Shown: positions 1 through 9,203 of the stretch, piece after piece
How positions within the stretch are numbered: the first letter of the stretch is position 1
Layout: the number at the start of each line of letters is the position of its first letter
Origin: Neobacillus soli NBRC 102451
Lineage (GTDB): Bacteria; Bacillota; Bacilli; Bacillales; Cytobacillaceae
Direction of reading: 5' to 3'
Length of the DNA: 64,000 bases
Assembly (NCBI RefSeq): GCF_001591665.1
Contig: NZ_BCVI01000029.1
Span: 1-64,000 of the forward strand
Position numbers and translations under genes: made by a program
The notes under the pieces: model-generated
The model's database searches: none
Seen by the model: only the letters and a program-made list of their open reading frames with translations
What the model was told of the DNA's origin: nothing

Positions 1-71
1 CCGTGTTTCCTTTATCTCAGTCAAAGCGCTCCAGTCCATACGCCGCTTAACGGGTGCTTCCGCTTTTCTTA

Positions 72-434
72 TTAACGGTTTCGGATTCTTAATTCCCACA
101 TGTTACCGTCTTTCCAACAGGAGTTCATTTGATTATTGCCTCGTGTTGAATTTCGCCATCCAGAACATGTAAAATCATTTCTTCTTGTTGTGTTGCGCCG
201 TCTAGAGGTCACTCTTCTTGTCGTATTTTTTCTTGATGTATTCTTTCTTGACGTATTTCTGCGTGAAGTGTTCCTTCGTGATGTCGCCCGACGTCCCGAA
301 GTTCTTTGTCTGGAAGTTCTTTTCTGTGTTATCCCACGATTGTGGCCTGGGTCTCTGAACATGAAGTCCCCGAAACCCCCGCGTCTTACCTCATCGGCGG
401 CTTGTTGAATATCCTCTGATGAAAATTCACTCAT
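72..434 (-). CDS. CotG-like spore coat repeat protein (short copy)
   Basis: A 120-residue, strongly basic protein. The N-terminal module (residues 3-30, FSSEDIQQAADEVRRGG then DPG) is followed by about ten pentads of the form xT[ST]R[RK] (roughly residues 38-85) and a Trp/Asn-rich tail. Both ends resemble those of the larger protein at 1817-2623, so the two are paralogues with different repeat cores. It is divergent from a cotH homologue, as cotG is in B. subtilis, and the Thr/Ser-Arg pentads resemble CotH kinase substrates (inference). AAAGGAGGTG sits upstream of the ATG. The repeats are not the CotG sequence itself, so the name is by position and composition. Confidence 0.7.
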   Translation of the reverse strand: MSEFSSEDIQQAADEVRRGGFGDFMFRDPGHNRGITQKRTSRQRTSGRRATSRRNTSRRNTSRKNTSRKNTTRRVTSRRRNTTRRNDFTCSGWRNSTRGNNQMNSCWKDGNMWELRIRNR

Positions 435-639
435 TTCTTTTCTGCACCTCCTTTAATATAGAAAAGGGAGCACGAAAACCGATTGACATTTTTGTCCATA
501 AAACTCACTCTTCTTTTACCAATTTACGTATGTAGGGTTGCTTTTGTATGGGACAAAAGCCTATTAAAAGAAAAAATGCTAATCAAACGTGACAATCATC
601 ATTTTTCATTCATACGAATAAAGGAAGGAGGAATAAAAA

Positions 640-1731
640 ATGGACGAGGGTACAAAATTACCGCACTACAAGCTTTTTATTAAACCAACCGATCTACGGG
701 AACTCAAAAGAGATATTTGGATTGATGAGCCCATTCCTGCTCAGTTAACAATAGAAGGGAAAAAACTTGAAATCGATTTAAGTTATCGCGGTTCACATAT
801 TCGTGATTTTGCCAAAAAGTCTTACCAAATTTCTTTCTATAAACCAACAAAATTTAAAGGTTCAAAACTATTCCATTTAAACGCAGAATTCAAGGATCCA
901 TCCTTCATTAGAAATAAACTGTCCTTTGACTTTTTTTCGGAAATTGGCTGTTTAGCTCCACAATCTCGCCATATTTTATTAACGCAAAATGGAAAAGTGG
1001 AAGGAATTTATTTGGAAATTGAATCGGTGGATGAGAATTTTATCAAAAGAAGAAAACTCACGGACGGAAGTATTTTTTATGCAGTCGATGGCGATGCGAA
1101 CTTTTCACTAATGAGCGATTTAGATAAGGAAACAAAAAAATCACTGGAATTAGGCTATGAAAGAAAGTGCGGGCCTATTGAAGATGATTTTTACTTACAG
1201 GAGTTCATTTATAACATTAATACGATTCCAAACAGTGAGTTCGAGAAAAGAATCCCAAAATTTGTCGATATCGAAAAATACCTCCGCTGGATTGCCGGGA
1301 TTATTTTTACCTCCAATTATGACGGATTTGTTCATAATTATGCTCTTTACAGGAATGGGGAAACAGGCTTATTTGAAGTAATCCCATGGGATTATGATGC
1401 AACATGGGGAAGGGATGTAAATGGAAAGCTGATGGAGGCTAATTATGTCCCGATAGATGGCTTTAACACATTAACAGCACGGCTGTTAGATGTGGAGAAT
1501 TTTCGAAAGCAATATCAAAACCTACTTGTAGAGATTATGAGCCATCAATTTACTGTAGAATATATGATTCCGAAGGTTGAAAATCTCCTTCAATTAATTC
1601 GCCCATATGTTTTACAGGATCCCTATAAAAAACAAGCTTTGAATGACTTTGATCAGGAGTTAGCGGTAATAACCGAATATATTGTGGAAAGAAGAAAATA
1701 TTTGCAAAGGAAATTATCGATATTAGAGTAA
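640..1731 (+). CDS. cotH: Spore coat protein H (CotH-type atypical protein kinase)
   Basis: 363 residues, matching the usual CotH length of about 360. CotH enzymes are atypical kinases that phosphorylate coat proteins CotB and CotG during outer-coat assembly. Visible motifs are YRGSHIR (residues 49-55), a KKSY segment (59-62) likely holding the ATP-binding lysine, SNYDGFVHN with Asp228, and IPWDYDATWG with Asp251. These two Asp positions agree with the catalytic and metal-binding residues reported for B. subtilis CotH. The start is the ATG 8 bases after AAGGAAGGAGG. It is flanked on both sides by CotG-like genes on the opposite strand, which are its likely substrates. Confidence 0.9.
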   Translation: MDEGTKLPHYKLFIKPTDLRELKRDIWIDEPIPAQLTIEGKKLEIDLSYRGSHIRDFAKKSYQISFYKPTKFKGSKLFHLNAEFKDPSFIRNKLSFDFFSEIGCLAPQSRHILLTQNGKVEGIYLEIESVDENFIKRRKLTDGSIFYAVDGDANFSLMSDLDKETKKSLELGYERKCGPIEDDFYLQEFIYNINTIPNSEFEKRIPKFVDIEKYLRWIAGIIFTSNYDGFVHNYALYRNGETGLFEVIPWDYDATWGRDVNGKLMEANYVPIDGFNTLTARLLDVENFRKQYQNLLVEIMSHQFTVEYMIPKVENLLQLIRPYVLQDPYKKQALNDFDQELAVITEYIVERRKYLQRKLSILE

Positions 1732-1816
1732 TAATTGCTATAAAAAGAGAATCTAAAAAGGATAAACTGCAAAAAAAGATGCCCCGAGGCATCTTTTTCA
1801 ATATCTCCTGAAATTA

Positions 1817-2623
1817 TTAGCTTCTTTTTGGTCTCCAAATGTTTCTTTCTCTCTGGTATCCCTCCATTTGGAAATTGTCATTTGGAGTTGTGGACCATCC
1901 CCAAGTTGCTTGTCTACTATCATTCCTGCGTCGATTAGAACAACATCTCGCAACCGTCCGTCTCGAAGTGTTCCGTCTCGAAGTGTTCCGTCTCGAAGTG
2001 TTCCGTCTCGAAGTGTTCCGTCTTGAAGTATTTCGTCTTGAAGTATTTCGTCTAGAAGTGTTCCGTCTTGTAGTATTTCGGCGGGAAGTATTTTGCTGCC
2101 TAGAAGTAATACGTCTAGAAGTAACCATGATAGAAGTTTGACCATTTCTGGAAGTATTCCGTCTAGTCGTTACAAGTACGAAGGATTGACGATTTCTGGA
2201 AGTATTCCGTCCAGTAGTTACCTGTACGAAGGATTGACGATTTCTGGAAGTATTCCGTCGAGTCGTAACCGGCACGAAGGATTGACGATTCCTAGAAGTG
2301 TTTCTTCTGGAAGTAACCATTACAGAAGTAGGACGATTTCTAGTAGTGTTCCGCCTTGTAGTAACCATTACAGAAGTAGGACGATTTCTGGAAGTGTTCC
2401 GTCTTGTAGTAACCATTACAGAAGTTGGGCGATTTCTGGAAGTATTTCGTCTAGAAGTTACTCTGCGTGAAGTCACCGGACGATGGGGACGCTTCCGCCG
2501 AGAATGTTTTTTGTGGTGTGTTCGCTTCTTTGATCCAGGGTCATTAAACATGTGTTTTCCATGCCCAGACCTTTTTACCGCCTCTGCAGCTCTTTGAATA
2601 TCATCTGTTGAAAAACTTTTCAT
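1817..2623 (-). CDS. CotG-like spore coat repeat protein (long copy)
   Basis: 268 residues, Arg/Thr/Ser-rich. An N-terminal module (MKSFSTDDIQRAAEAVKRSG then MFNDPG) matches the copy at 72-434. It is followed by seven 16-residue repeats (consensus VTTRRNTSRNRPTSVM, later RQSFV variants; about residues 50-165), then about nine NTSRR pentads, then a tail ending near WRPKRS. The 48-bp and 15-bp DNA repeats keep all six frames open, so the long plus-strand frames here are artefacts. Convergent with cotH. Probably a phosphorylated structural coat protein; the function is inferred from context. AGAGGTG precedes the ATG. Confidence 0.7.
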   Translation of the reverse strand: MKSFSTDDIQRAAEAVKRSGHGKHMFNDPGSKKRTHHKKHSRRKRPHRPVTSRRVTSRRNTSRNRPTSVMVTTRRNTSRNRPTSVMVTTRRNTTRNRPTSVMVTSRRNTSRNRQSFVPVTTRRNTSRNRQSFVQVTTGRNTSRNRQSFVLVTTRRNTSRNGQTSIMVTSRRITSRQQNTSRRNTTRRNTSRRNTSRRNTSRRNTSRRNTSRRNTSRRNTSRRTVARCCSNRRRNDSRQATWGWSTTPNDNFQMEGYQRERNIWRPKRS

Positions 2624-2851
2624 TTTTTCACCTCTTTTTATTCTTGAAAAGGGAGAGCAATGCTTTTAAAAAACTTCTCCTACGCGCTTCCTTCTCTCCT
2701 ACTAATCTACGTTAGGACAGTTTTTTTTGTATAGGGTAATTGCTTATATTGGAAAAAAGTTTGTCCAAAAGTGACAAACATTTAAAAGTAAAAGGGTGTC
2801 AGGTACCAAACTGTAAATTATATGGAAGATTTCTTAATTAGTTTTTAAAAA

Positions 2852-2882
2852 AATAAAAAAGGCAGTGATTTTAGAATCACTG
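2852..2882 (-). terminator. Intrinsic terminator of the 2918-3226 gene
   Basis: Stem CAGTGATT/AATCACTG (2863-2870 with 2875-2882), followed on the minus strand by a T-rich run. It lies just after the stop of the minus-strand gene. Confidence 0.7.
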
Positions 2883-2917
2883 ACTTTTCCAATACCTTTA
2901 AATATAGAGAATCAGGA

Positions 2918-3226
2918 CTATCGCTTTAACCTTCTAAGTACGTTTGCTTCAAAATCGGGATGATTAATATCTAACCCCAAAATTTCATTTCGAAAGGACT
3001 TGAAACGGCCATTTTCCACTTCTAGGGTAAAATATCCTCGCGGACTTAAAAGATTTATATCCCCAATGATATTTTTCCTGTGTACAGGATCAAACAAATG
3101 AACTAAATTAGGATTGCTTGGATGTGGTTTGAAAAGACATCCTTGTTCCACACAAACCCTAACGATATTTTGTACCTTTGGATGAGCAATACTTTCAATT
3201 TTCTTGCTGACATTAAAACTGATCAT
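2918..3226 (-). CDS. Hypothetical protein, about 102 residues
   Basis: I do not recognise a family. The product (MISFNVSKKIESIAHPKVQN...) is a soluble mixed alpha/beta protein with no signal peptide or membrane segment; residues 45-70 contain an LFDPVHRKNIIGDINLLSP stretch. The frame opens three codons earlier (3235), but the second Met is preferred because GGAG lies 10 bases before it and only 1 base before the first. It has its own terminator and stands alone between the coat genes and the acyl-CoA ligase, so context gives no functional hint. Confidence 0.55.
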   Translation of the reverse strand: MISFNVSKKIESIAHPKVQNIVRVCVEQGCLFKPHPSNPNLVHLFDPVHRKNIIGDINLLSPRGYFTLEVENGRFKSFRNEILGLDINHPDFEANVLRRLKR

Positions 3227-3435
3227 AGTTGTCATTCTCCTTTCCCGTCATAAAACGATATGCAGGTGCAAAGGATTATATTCTTTTCCATAGCAACATA
3301 GTATTCTATGCACATATAAAGAAAAATATAAATTGGTCAAAACAATTATTTAATAAACTTACTACCATGTTAGATGAAATTAATGGTAAAATAGTAAGAA
3401 AATTAAATTAATTATTTAAAAAAGAGGAGTTGATC

Positions 3436-5031
3436 ATGATGTTTTCTCCATTAACCCCATTGGACTGGAAACGCAGGGCATTGAAGTATTATCCGCAAAA
3501 GACGGCTGTCATTGATGGCGAGAAGGAGTTTACGTATCAGGAATTCGGTGAACGGACTGACCGTCTTTCAGCAGCCTTACATAAAGCAGGTATCGGCAAA
3601 GGTGACCATGTGGCAGTCATGCTGCCTAACACGCATTATATGTTGGAATGCTTCTATGGTATCTGCCAGCTCGGCGCAGTAATGGTCCCTTTGAATTACC
3701 GGTTAGCAGCGGGAGACTTGGAGTATATCATCAAGCATAGTGATTCGAAAATGTTGATTGTCGATGAAGAATTTACCGGTCCGATTGAGGAAATGGAGGG
3801 TAGCCTTTCCTTAGAACAGATCGTTATCGTTTCTGTAGAAGGACAGAAGACTTCTTTAAATGGAGTGGATTATGAGGCATTTCTTGAACATGTTCCTGAT
3901 AAGGCGGTATTACCAGCGGTGGAAATCGATGAAAATCAGCTCCTCACCTTAAATTATACAAGTGGTACAACCTCAAAACCAAAAGGGGTGATGCTAACGC
4001 ATCGAGGTAATTATCTTAACGCTGCTAATTTCTTATATCATCTTGATGTTAAACATGATGATGTCTATCTTCATACATTACCGATGTTTCATGCGAATGG
4101 CTGGGGCGGTGTCTGGGCGATCACGGCAGCTGGCGGTACCCATGTATGTTTACGAAAGGTCGATCCACCGTTAATTCTTGAGTTGTTTGAAGAGAAAAAT
4201 ATCTCACTGTTGTGTGGTGCGCCGACAGTGGTCAATATGCTTGTAAATGATCCAAAAGCGCAGGAAATTGCTATCAAGACCCAGCCGCGGATGGCGACAG
4301 CTGGTGCACCTCCAGCGGCTGCGCTGATTCATAAAGCACAAGAAATCCTTGGATTAAATATGATCCATGTCTATGGTCTGACGGAAACCTCGCCATTTAT
4401 TCTTTATTGTGAATGGAAAAGGGAATTTGATTCAAAGTCAGGGGATGAACAAGCAACAATTAAGGCAAGACAAGGAATTGAACTTGCTTTTAACGGAGAA
4501 ACAAAGGTTGTTCATCAAGACGGGGAAGAAGTGGCTTGGAATGGGAAGGAATTAGGAGAAATTATTACCCGTGGGAATGTTGTAATGAAGGGATATTATA
4601 AGGATCCGCAAACAACAGAAGCTGCCATTAGGGATGGGTGGTTTCATACCGGCGATTTAGCCGTCACCCATCCAGATGGGTTCATTGAAATCCAAGACCG
4701 TGCCAAGGATTTAATTATTTCAGGAGGAGAAAATATTTCTTCGACAGAGGTAGAAGGTGTGTTATACAAACATCCGGATGTCTTGGAGACGGCGGTTATT
4801 GCCATTCCTGATGAAAAATGGGGCGAGGTACCGAAAGCAATTATTGTTTTAAAACCTGGTGCACATGTGACAGAAGAAGAGATGATTCACTTTTGCAGGG
4901 CCAATATGGCTCACTTTAAGGCACCAAAAGCAGTTGAGTTTGTTGAATCCCTACCAAAGACAGCGACCGGTAAACTACAAAAATATCGTTTAAGGGAATT
5001 ATATTGGAATGGTCCGAAAAAGGTAAATTAA
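3436..5031 (+). CDS. Fatty acyl-CoA synthetase (AMP-binding ligase)
   Basis: About 531 residues of the ANL adenylating superfamily. It activates a carboxylic acid to acyl-AMP, then acyl-CoA. Visible are the P-loop-like YTSGTTSKPKGVM motif (from about residue 174), YGLTETSP, GWFHTGDLA and the C-terminal PKTATGKLQKYRLR lysine motif. Chain length cannot be read from sequence, but a medium/long-chain fatty acid is likely. The frame also opens at a TTG (3430), but GAGGAG sits 6 bases before ATG 3436, which I take as the start. Monocistronic, with a terminator at 5041-5069. Confidence 0.88.
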   Translation: MMFSPLTPLDWKRRALKYYPQKTAVIDGEKEFTYQEFGERTDRLSAALHKAGIGKGDHVAVMLPNTHYMLECFYGICQLGAVMVPLNYRLAAGDLEYIIKHSDSKMLIVDEEFTGPIEEMEGSLSLEQIVIVSVEGQKTSLNGVDYEAFLEHVPDKAVLPAVEIDENQLLTLNYTSGTTSKPKGVMLTHRGNYLNAANFLYHLDVKHDDVYLHTLPMFHANGWGGVWAITAAGGTHVCLRKVDPPLILELFEEKNISLLCGAPTVVNMLVNDPKAQEIAIKTQPRMATAGAPPAAALIHKAQEILGLNMIHVYGLTETSPFILYCEWKREFDSKSGDEQATIKARQGIELAFNGETKVVHQDGEEVAWNGKELGEIITRGNVVMKGYYKDPQTTEAAIRDGWFHTGDLAVTHPDGFIEIQDRAKDLIISGGENISSTEVEGVLYKHPDVLETAVIAIPDEKWGEVPKAIIVLKPGAHVTEEEMIHFCRANMAHFKAPKAVEFVESLPKTATGKLQKYRLRELYWNGPKKVN

Positions 5032-5040
5032 CCAAAAAAG

Positions 5041-5069
5041 GGCAGTGATGTTAAATCACTGTCCTTTTC
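5041..5069. terminator. Bidirectional terminator between convergent genes
   Basis: Stem GGCAGTGAT/ATCACTGTCC with a 4-5 base loop followed by TTTT. The A-run at 5034-5039 provides the U-tract on the other strand. It serves the ligase and the dioxygenase. Confidence 0.7.
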
Positions 5070-5118
5070 CTGTGCTTAACTTATTATTGTACTACTTGTC
5101 CAAATGAATAGTGAATAA

Positions 5119-6096
5119 TTATTCTTTGATGAATTCTTTCGTGCTTCTTATGGTATCAATTGGGCGGACTAATTTTTCGATTTGTTCGCGTTTTGGTTCT
5201 AAGAATGGAGGTAATGATAGCTTTTCTCCCAGCGTTTCATAGGGTTCATCACCCATAAATCCTGGACCATCTGTTGCAAACTCAAATAATATCTGTGGAG
5301 CCACTCTGACGTATAGAGATCCAAAAAAGTAGCGGTCGACAAAACCAGACGTTTGGAAGCCGAAGCCTTCCATTCGGCCAATCCATTCTTCTAAAACAGA
5401 GCGGTCTTCCACACGGAATGCCGCATGATGGACCGTACCAAAGCCTTGTCGGGCCTGAGGAAGAATCGTATTAAATTCTGCAATAATTTGCGCGCCATTT
5501 CCCCCTTCGCCCACTTCGAATAAATGAAACGATCCTTCATGACCTATTTCTTTAAATAGTAAGACCTTTTCCACCATTTCTTTAAAGTAATCAAAATTAG
5601 CAACGCGAACAAATATTGGTCCTAAGCCGGTAATGGCGTACTCTAATGGAACCGGTCCTTTTTGCCATGGAGTTCCAGCCGCAACACCTTTATTAATTTC
5701 ATCGGAAATCAATTGATATTGCTGGTCATCAAAATCAACAAAGGACAGCGTCTTTTTGCCAAATTGTTCTCTCAGGCCAGTATGTTTTACGTCTAAACGA
5801 TCAAAACGTTTGACCCAATAATCTAATGCAGCGTCGCTTGGGACACGGAAAGAGGTTTTGGAAATCTCATTTGTGCCGTGAATCCCTTTTGGAATGCCAG
5901 GGAAGTCGAAAAATGTCATATCAGTTCCAGCATTGCCGGTATCATCTGCAAAAAATAAATGATAGGTTTGAATGTCATCCTGGTTAACCGTCTTCTTTAT
6001 CAAACGCATGCCTAAAATAAAAGTAAAAAATTCATAGTTCTTTTCGGCACTGCTTGTAATCGCGGTAACGTGGTGTATACCTTTTAATCCGTTCAT
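5119..6096 (-). CDS. Ring-cleaving dioxygenase, MhqA/MhqO-type glyoxalase family
   Basis: 325 residues with two VOC (glyoxalase/extradiol) domains, from about residue 5 and about residue 150. The N terminus MNGLKGIHHVTAITS carries a predicted metal-ligand His. A second GTVHHAAFRVED segment and a late ILFEFATDGPG Glu complete the usual ligand set. In B. subtilis such proteins (MhqO, MhqA, MhqE) are induced by quinones and catechols through the repressor MhqR. Two MhqR-like boxes occur upstream at 6201-6233, supporting that regulation here. No partner oxidoreductase or hydrolase is adjacent. Confidence 0.85.
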   Translation of the reverse strand: MNGLKGIHHVTAITSSAEKNYEFFTFILGMRLIKKTVNQDDIQTYHLFFADDTGNAGTDMTFFDFPGIPKGIHGTNEISKTSFRVPSDAALDYWVKRFDRLDVKHTGLREQFGKKTLSFVDFDDQQYQLISDEINKGVAAGTPWQKGPVPLEYAITGLGPIFVRVANFDYFKEMVEKVLLFKEIGHEGSFHLFEVGEGGNGAQIIAEFNTILPQARQGFGTVHHAAFRVEDRSVLEEWIGRMEGFGFQTSGFVDRYFFGSLYVRVAPQILFEFATDGPGFMGDEPYETLGEKLSLPPFLEPKREQIEKLVRPIDTIRSTKEFIKE

Positions 6097-6200
6097 ATTG
6101 AACCCTCCAATTGATATAAAAATTAAAATAAAGTTAATTTTCTACTTAAGGAAATCATACTTATTTTCTTATAACTTTCATGTAATTATAGTTGAACATT

Positions 6201-6233
6201 TATCTTTAATTAAGATATTTTTAATTCGAGATA
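6201..6233. promoter_or_regulatory. Two overlapping MhqR-like operator boxes
   Basis: TATCTTTAATTAAGATA (6201-6217) is an inverted repeat, and TATTTTTAATTCGAGATA (6216-6233) matches 15 of 18 positions of the MhqR box as I recall it (tATCTcgAAtTCgAGATa). They lie about 105-137 bases upstream of the dioxygenase start. The assignment depends on a remembered consensus. Confidence 0.45.
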
Positions 6234-6406
6234 AATATATCATAAATAAATGAGATTGTCAAAATGGTTCGTTCTTAAAGTGTTCACATTTTAAAGGGTT
6301 TAATCGTTCCCAATGATGTTAATCACAAACAAGAGCTAAAATTAGTGTTACGTTACTAATGAGAAATATTATCACTAGTTAAATTAGTTCAAAGGAGAAT
6401 CCTTAT

Positions 6407-7631
6407 ATGAGTGAATTTATTAATAACCGCGAGCAGCAGCCAATAAAAAATACCGAGCGCCTTGAGATATTAAAACAAATTTTTACAGACCTTCATAATG
6501 GAAGAAATATAGATGAGGTAAAACCCACTTCGATGCCCTTATCGGAAAAATAACTGTTGATGAAATATCCCAGCTTCAACATGATTTTATCGAAGGGATC
6601 TCGTCAGATGATCTACAGCGTTTATATGCTTTGCATACGGCTCTATTTAAAGGCTCGATTGAAGAAGGGGACCACCAAACAATGCGGCCGGAAGAGCAGC
6701 CAGGGCATCCAGTTCATATATTTAAACTGGAGAACCAAGCAATTGAAAGATTACTTAAAACGAAGATTCAAATTCACTTATGGCAATTTGAAAAAGAAGA
6801 AACAGATGAAAATGTGTTCAAACTCTTGGAAGATTGCAATCTGTTGCTTGATATTGAAAAGCACTACAGCCGGAAAGAAAATTTAATTTTCCCCTATTTA
6901 GAAACATACGGGATTTACGGTCCTACAACGAATATGTGGCGAATTGATGATTTTATCCGCGATGCCATTAAGGATGCCAAGCAAAAGCTAGCCAATTATC
7001 AGGGTGACAAGCAGGCAGTCATTGGGGTGGTTAACTATGTCATTCAAGAGACAAGTGACATGATTTACAAGGAAGAAAACATTCTCTTCCCGATGGCCTT
7101 GAAGAATCTAACTGAAGATGAGTGGATAAAAATCGCCCATGAAAGTGATGAAATCGGCTTTTGCCTAACAGCCCCGGCAGAAGAATGGAAGCCTGAACGA
7201 ATAGCACTGGATGCTTTGGCCGTCACGGAAGGATATATTAAGATGGAAACGGGGATTTTGTCGTTAAAACAGCTCGAGCTGCTGTTGAATCATATGCCTG
7301 TAGACATCACCTTCATTGACCAGGATGACGTTGTCCGTTACTTCTCGCACGGGAAGGAAAGAATCTTTGCACGGACTAAAGCATCATTGGCCGCACCGTT
7401 CAGAACTGTCATCCGCCAAGAAGTGTCCATGTTGTTGAGGAACTGTTGGCGGACTTTAAATCGGGGAAAAAAGATTGTGAGGATTTCTGGATCAGGTTCA
7501 AGGATAAATATGTCTATATTCGTTACTTTGCTGTCCGCGATGAGAACGGCACATACATGGGGACCATTGAATTTACGCAAGATATAAATCCAATTCACGC
7601 TATTGATGGGGAAAAGCGGATCTTATCATAA
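6407..7631 (+). pseudogene. DUF438 hemerythrin/PAS-domain protein, broken by two frameshifts
   Basis: Reading starts at ATG 6407 (MSEFINNREQQPIKN...) and hits a stop at 6551. The homologous frame continues from about 6527 (HFDALIGKITVDEISQL...) through a hemerythrin-like region with HxxxE motifs (6890-7110). It shifts again near 7390, after which the C-terminal PAS-like part (FWIRFKDKYVYIRYFA) ends at 7631. Each break is repaired by adding one base, in an A/C run near 6524 and in the GG near 7391. DUF438 proteins are about 400 residues, equal to the repaired length. This is either a recent pseudogene or consensus errors in homopolymers. A weak terminator follows. Confidence 0.75.
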
Positions 7632-7648
7632 GGATTGTAGAAATCTGA

Positions 7649-7685
7649 AAGGCACCTTCCAACAGGAGGGTGCCATTCCATTTTA
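7649..7685 (+). terminator. Probable terminator after the DUF438 gene
   Basis: Stem GGCACC (7651-7656) with GGTGCC (7669-7674), followed by an imperfect T-rich stretch (ATTCCATTTTA). Confidence 0.45.
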
Positions 7686-7769
7686 ATTGAGATTGACATG
7701 CTCGATAAATAAACACTATAATATTTCTTATATTCTGTTTTTCTATACACTTAGGAGAATTAACATCAT

Positions 7770-9203
7770 ATGAATAACAAAATTGTAGAAGAACTATGTA
7801 CTCTTCATACGAATCTATCGAAGGAAGATATTCAAAGAATCAAAGAAGTAGTGACTAATTTACCGCTAATTGCTGACTTAAATAAAGCGAATGTTTTCGT
7901 TGATTGTCCTACGAAAGAAGGCAAGCATGCGATTGTCGTGGCAGAAGCTGCACCCACCACAACGAAATCGGTCTATATAAAACCGGTAGTAGGAAAGTTT
8001 GCCTATGAAGCATTTGAACCTTCCGTATTCTTTTCATTACGAACAGGTAAGCCGATGTTCCTTAATCGGGCGGTAACACAAGAAGGTAAGAAAGTTGACC
8101 AAAGTGTTGTCCCGATTAAGGGCGCAGGCAATCGTGTGATTGGGACGCTTATTATGGAAAAGGATATTAGTGACCAGCTTCAACATCAGCAAAAAATGGA
8201 AGCGTTGTCAGAGGCAACAGAGACGTTAAGTGAAATTCTTATAGGGATGACCGAGAATAGACCAATTATACCTGAGGTGATTGAGGATTCGTTATTCTTT
8301 CTTGATCAAGAGGGGAAAATTCTCTATTGCAACCCCGCCGCTGCCAATCTCATCCAAGAAATTGGTGAGGAAGAATGGCAAATAGGAAATCAGCTTGTGC
8401 ATTATTTTCCTAGCATTGAAGAGATCCTTGACGATCCTGAAGAACTATTAGTGGAAGAAATAATGATTTTGAATCAAGTATTTCAAGTGAAAAAAATCAA
8501 ATTAGGCCAGCTCAATCAATCGAATGGGACCTTTGTGATCTGTAAGAATATTACTGAGCTTCGGGAAAAAGAAAGAGAACTAATTGTCAAATCCGTCGCC
8601 ATTCGTGAAATCCATCACCGCGTAAAAAATAATCTGCAGACAGTTGCTAGCCTGCTGCGACTTCAAATGCGAAGAGGGTTACCGGAGGAAAGCAAAGTCC
8701 ACTTTGTGGAAAGCCTTAATCGAATAACGAGCATTGCCTCCGTTTACGAGATTATCCTTTCCAATTCAAGTGTGGACGATGTTGATATTTATAGTTTAAT
8801 AGAGAAAATCGGCAACATGCTGGTATTTGAAGCAGAGCATGAAAATAAAAAGATTAGCATCACCTATTCTGGACCGCCCCATCTCTTGATTAAATCGAAT
8901 AAAGCCGTGTCAGTAGCATTAGTGATTAATGAATTAATCCAAAATTGTGTGAAGCATGCCTTTAAAACGAGGGCAGAGGGTAAGATAGAAGTTTTATTTG
9001 AGCAACAAGGTGATGAAATAAAGGTACAGGTAATCGATAACGGCGAGGGGTATTCACCAAAGGCCAAGTCATCATTAGGCTTAGAAATCGTATCGATGAT
9101 GATTGAACATGATTTATCGGGTCATTTTTTAATTGAAAGAGCTGAGTCAGGAACGATTGCCTCAGTTAGATTCCCGATTAATAGGGAGCTGATTCAAACA
9201 TGA
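7770..9203 (+). CDS. eutW: Ethanolamine-sensing histidine kinase EutW-like
   Basis: 477 residues, soluble. An N-terminal sensor region (about 1-135) resembles the GAF-like input domain of EutW kinases. A PAS-like segment (about 170-265) follows, then a HisKA_2 domain with IHHRVKNNLQTV (His282/His283) and an HATPase domain with NELIQNCVKHA and DNGEGYS. EutW autophosphorylates on binding ethanolamine and passes phosphate to EutV in Firmicutes. The ATG 9200 of the response regulator overlaps its stop by four bases, so the two are translationally coupled. It lies immediately upstream of the eut genes. TAGGAG sits 12 bases from the ATG, which is rather far. Confidence 0.85.
   Translation: MNNKIVEELCTLHTNLSKEDIQRIKEVVTNLPLIADLNKANVFVDCPTKEGKHAIVVAEAAPTTTKSVYIKPVVGKFAYEAFEPSVFFSLRTGKPMFLNRAVTQEGKKVDQSVVPIKGAGNRVIGTLIMEKDISDQLQHQQKMEALSEATETLSEILIGMTENRPIIPEVIEDSLFFLDQEGKILYCNPAAANLIQEIGEEEWQIGNQLVHYFPSIEEILDDPEELLVEEIMILNQVFQVKKIKLGQLNQSNGTFVICKNITELREKERELIVKSVAIREIHHRVKNNLQTVASLLRLQMRRGLPEESKVHFVESLNRITSIASVYEIILSNSSVDDVDIYSLIEKIGNMLVFEAEHENKKISITYSGPPHLLIKSNKAVSVALVINELIQNCVKHAFKTRAEGKIEVLFEQQGDEIKVQVIDNGEGYSPKAKSSLGLEIVSMMIEHDLSGHFLIERAESGTIASVRFPINRELIQT

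Noticed and set aside
1-71. GC-rich dyad-like sequence at the left edge
   Set aside because: It may be part of a dispersed repeat or a terminator for the first gene, but the window cuts it and no complete stem is visible.
588-620. SigmaK-like promoter (AC, then CATACGAATA) before cotH
   Set aside because: The predicted start of transcription would fall inside the ribosome binding site, leaving no usable leader.
1839-2597. Long plus-strand open frames opposite the large CotG-like gene
   Set aside because: They are by-products of 48-bp and 15-bp repeats whose lengths are multiples of three. They have no ribosome sites, and the products are low-complexity mirror images.
3229-3411. 60-residue plus-strand frame before the acyl-CoA ligase
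   Set aside because: No ribosome site, AT-rich composition typical of upstream DNA, overlaps the start region of the divergent gene.
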